Assembly: GCF_040054535.1 (NCBI RefSeq)
Contig: NC_090779.1
Coordinates: 21,565,001-21,629,000 of the forward strand
Source: Antennarius striatus
Taxonomy: Eukaryota; Chordata; Actinopteri; Lophiiformes; Antennariidae
Direction: 5' to 3'
Length of the DNA stretch: 64,000 bases
Shown: one piece after another, positions 60,570-64,000 of the stretch
How positions within the stretch are numbered: position 1 is the first letter of the stretch
Layout: every line of letters begins with the position of its first letter
Notes under the pieces: model-generated
Told to the model about the DNA's origin: nothing
Database searches by the model: none
Seen by the model: the letters and a program-made list of their open reading frames with translations, nothing else
Program-made: the position numbers and the translations under genes

Positions 60570-61314
60570 CCACTGGAGCATCATTAGTCATCAAAAACAT
60601 ATAGATGTTTACACATAACTAGTCATAAATCAATCCTTTCAATGTAAATGCCTATTTATTTGCCTATTTATATTTAGAAATATAATGCCTATTTGTATTT
60701 ATAAATAGGCATTATAGTTAGATAGTTAGTTAGTTAGTATAGTTAGATAGAATTATAAAACAAGGAAACAACTCCTGATACTATTTGAAGGAAGCCAACA
60801 CACGTCTAACTGCTTCCTGTATTTATCCTCGCTGGAGAGGAGAACATGGTCAAAATCCGGCTTCAGCCAGCAGCTACAAAGTTTATCTTAGCATAAAGAC
60901 AGAAGAAGAAAGGAACCAACCAGCTTCACTATTTGTTTGTCTGTCACAGGAAGCTGGAATTAAACACAAGTTAACAGAGAAACCATTCATAAGAGACTCC
61001 AGCACTCAATACACATTTAAATGTCACAACATGTCATTTCACGTCCTCTCATTCATATTCAGGACTCATCAGCTGGTCTTTCAGAAGAATCTGACATCCG
61101 AGTGACCATGATGAACTGGCCTGTTGTGTGCTGGATGAATATTTCATGTCTGAAGTTTCTTCCTGGCTTCAGCTGTGACCCAGTGGTTCAACCAAACCTC
61201 CTGTGGTTGACTGTGAGTTTGAATTTTGGTCTATGCCTTGAACTTCTGATGTTTGAAATGTTTGTGTTGGTTGATCCGGCCACAGAGTTGCAGATCACAC
61301 TTTACAGCACGATT
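60570..61314. other. Unassigned stretch
   Basis: Contains short ATTT/TAGT repeats (60650-60745) and small open frames without domains. Confidence 0.4.
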
Positions 61315-61925
61315 TAATTCACTCATGACTGGCAGTGAAAATAGTGGCCATTAGATAAGCTGCTATAGGCCTAGACCGCTGAGGGTATGTTCTCTGTCTC
61401 ACCCGTTGAAGTGCGTTACATTATTTACTTTAGGAGTTTCTGTTGTTTCTCTTTCTTTGCTTTTCTTGCTCATAATACATTGATGCTTCACATGCTTGCA
61501 AGATACTGCCGCCGTCTATATGCTTTCACTTGACAGGTGTGGATGAAGTGTGGAAGACAAAAAATCTGAAGGCCTGACAATCCTGCCCCCACTTCAGCAG
61601 CTGGATCTAAACTTTAGACTGCAATTCCATCCAGCCTATCTGCCATTCTCCCTCTGTTTCTCTTTCTCTTTTCCTTCCCCTGCCTCTATCCCCATCGTAT
61701 TTCCTCTCCCACCCAACTGGTCAAGGCGGACGGATGACCACCATCCAGAGTCTGGGTCCTGCCCGGAGTTTCTTCCTCAATAGAGTTTTTTTTTTCCCTG
61801 TTTAGTGCTGCTTATGCTTGCTCTGGAGGTTTCTGTTGGGCTTCTCTGTCTGTTGAAGCGCATTGAAATGCCTGCTGATGTGATTAAGCCCTATATAAAT
61901 ATAAGTTGATTGATTGATTGATGTT
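61315..61925 (+). repeat. Teleost retroelement 3' end
   Basis: The order ataagctgctataggcctag, then gtcctgcccggagtttcttc, then gaagcgcattgaaatgcc and a terminal (TTGA)n is characteristic of a high-copy fish retroelement tail. The exact family is not named. Confidence 0.6.
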
Positions 61926-62647
61926 TCCTACTGTGTGTGACAAACCACACAGATTGTTTCCCACTGCTCACTGAGGACTGCTATTTAAAGCCCAGAATTA
62001 GAATTGCAAGTAGAAGTAGAAGTAGCTCACTAAATGAGCCCAAACTGTTTATTCTCAGTGCAATTTGTGCTGAAAAGACTGAAAAAGGTCAGAAAACTTG
62101 AAGAATCCTACATTTACTGTCTGTAGATATATGAAGAAGGAACATCATCGCCAAAGTTCTGTCTCTCAATGCCAACTGAGACCTGCCGGAAACAAGTCAG
62201 TCCAGTCTAGACTGACAGCCATCGCACCCAGTGTCGGAATACCGCCACCTCTTCCTGGTGGAGCTGTCGCCCTCTGTGCTCAGGCAGCCTGGTCATCCCA
62301 GCCCAGCTTGGCTCAGCTAGGCGTCCTCCTGCCCGAATAATCAAATAGGAGCCCCTCCTTGGGGGAATAAAAGCCTTATTGTCCCGCTTCTCCTTTGTTT
62401 GGCATTCCAGCAACATTTCTAGGTCACTGACTGCCTAAAAGCGCCGCTGCCTAAACTGATTCCACACTGAGGGAATTTACCCCCTCATACTTTTCCCAGC
62501 GCTGCTAGGGAAACACAATTGGAAATATGTTCCCAGCAACAGCGGCCAGGCTGTCAAACCAGTCCAGCTTCTGTTTTCTGTCAGGGAAGATACATTATTG
62601 TTGCTGAGCCAAACCTCCCATCAAAAGGCTCTTTCATGTTGATTATT
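61926..62647. other. Unassigned stretch
   Basis: No recognised gene; small open frames only. GC-richer than the flanks at 62200-62340. Confidence 0.4.
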
Positions 62648-64000
62648 GGGTGGATAGACTTTAAGACCCTTTTCCCGTTCACATCTCCCCACATAATTAT
62701 CTCTAATTTACAATATTCTGTTTGCTCAATCCATAAAGAAGTTTTATTGTAGGTTTTGTCAGGAACTACTTTTCTGGATGTGACTCAGGTGACCCAACAT
62801 GATGCATAATCCTGTTTTTCATTCTCATGTTTGATTTTTTTAATACAGACAAATGATGCAATAAATTTTCTGAGCTTCTACACCAGGTTTTGCAAGAAGT
62901 TGCTTCCATTTTCTTGAACAGAATAAGACACAAGCTGTGGTCAAGGAAATGACATTAGTCAGTTTGAGAAGGATCAAATCAATGGGAAGCATCAAGCAGA
63001 AACTACTATAACAAAGTTAAAAACTGTCCAACGCATTATTAAAAATTGGAAGGATAGTGGAGACTATTGTCTTCAAGGAAGAAATGTGTCCAGAAAAACT
63101 TCCTAAATTATTGTGATCGGCGATCACTTAACCGTTTGGTGAAATCAACTCGAAGAAAAACAACAGTACAATTCAGGGCAATGTTTAAAAGTAAAAGTAC
63201 ACTACAGAACATTTCCACATGTACAGTGCAAAGGGAACTCAAGGGATTAGGACTGACCGGCTGTGCAGCCTTAAGAAAACCACTAATCAGTGAGGCTATC
63301 TGGAAAACAAGGATTCAATTTGCTAAGAGGTCCAACAAAAATGTTCGAGTTGTGGCCTTTTTTATTGATGATTTTTTTTGGGCCAGGAGGTGTATTTCAG
63401 GGACAACCCGAGATTTTCATCATTTCAATAAAAACTATCGAACGAAATATGTCAAATACTACATCCACAAAGATGCAAAATTGTGTTTTAATGTTCATTC
63501 CAATACTATTTATTTCTCACTTCACGGAAAGATAGAGCCGTTTTGTTTTGAACCTGTATTGCTGGTATTTTATGGTTTTTATTGACAATCTATTTATTAC
63601 AAAAATATAAACAGATGTCATATAGTGTTTCATTAATAAACTATTTGTTATTGGTGGGGTTACGACCCACAAGCAGAACACCAGAAGAGAAGTTCATAGT
63701 TTAACAAAAAACAAAACTTGCTACAACAGCTTTCAGGTGAACGAACAAGGAACAGACCAACAGGCAAAAACCAGGAAACAAATAAAATCTCAAAAAGAAA
63801 GCTAAGGAGTACAAAGGGTTGGTGACAATCTGGCAGTACACTGAGGTCTGAGCTGTGTTTAAGTAGGTAGAGCCTGATTGGAGATGGGAAGCAGGTGGCT
63901 GTAGCAACACAGGTGACCGGAATGAGTGGATTGAGTGGGAGCGAACCGTGGGTACAGAGGACAGGAGGGAAAACTTCATTAAAAATAAATATATAGTCTA
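62648..64000. repeat. Block repeated from 39636-42040, running off the window
   Basis: Matches 39636 onwards, without the 1-kb insertion, and is still matching at the last base, so the repeat continues beyond the window. Confidence 0.85.
62900..63450 (+). mobile_element. Tc1/mariner-type transposon relic, second copy
   Basis: Duplicate of 39890-40440 with the same broken transposase N-terminal half and a few substitutions and indels. Confidence 0.65.

Noticed and set aside
1-64000. CRISPR arrays, operons, tRNA or rRNA genes
   Set aside because: None seen. The regular short repeats are microsatellites, and the tRNA-like end of the interspersed repeat at 37097 lacks a full cloverleaf.

Overview
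The window looks like teleost fish genomic DNA. Genes are split by GT-AG introns in AT-rich, microsatellite-rich sequence, and the repeats are of fish type: RTE-, L2- and Rex1-like LINEs, an L1-type ORF1, Tc1 relics and a widespread fish interspersed repeat. Every recognisable host gene is a secreted or GPI-anchored hyaluronidase (glycoside hydrolase family 56), and all lie on the + strand. Each has the same coding layout: a long first coding exon carrying the signal peptide and catalytic barrel, a 90-nt middle exon, and a last exon with the EGF-like domain and a hydrophobic tail. The gene order (hyal6-like, hyal4, then PH-20/SPAM1-like copies) parallels the mammalian HYALP1-HYAL4-SPAM1 cluster.

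Layout. 1-3.6 kb: hyal6-like gene (1057-3616). 3.6-15 kb: no recognised gene, a few repeats. 15.0-22.0 kb: hyal4, with a likely TATA promoter and non-coding first exon about 4.4 kb upstream of its coding start. 22-30 kb: repeats and microsatellites, then a likely promoter and first exon for the next gene. 30.2-32.2 kb: first SPAM1-like gene (copy A). 34.9-37.1 kb: second SPAM1-like gene (copy B). 37.8-48 kb: transposon-rich stretch with a 5'-truncated RTE LINE, L1-type ORF1 relic, Tc1 relic, Rex1-like LINE and a 1,034-bp TIR element. 48.2-48.8 kb: a 3' fragment of copy A carrying an in-frame stop. 51.4-53.6 kb: third intact SPAM1-like gene (copy C). 54.6-64 kb: more LINE and Tc1 sequence, including a full-length RTE element with target-site duplications.

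The SPAM1-like array grew by tandem duplication. A unit starting inside the first intron of copy A (about 31,487) is repeated from about 48,017, an offset of about 16.5 kb. The duplicated non-coding DNA is nearly identical, but the coding exons of copies B and C differ heavily, and amino-acid-changing codons far outnumber silent ones (98 versus 14 by hand count). The signal peptide core is unchanged. Exons diverging faster than introns, as described for some venom and reproductive gene families, is the most interesting signal in the window.
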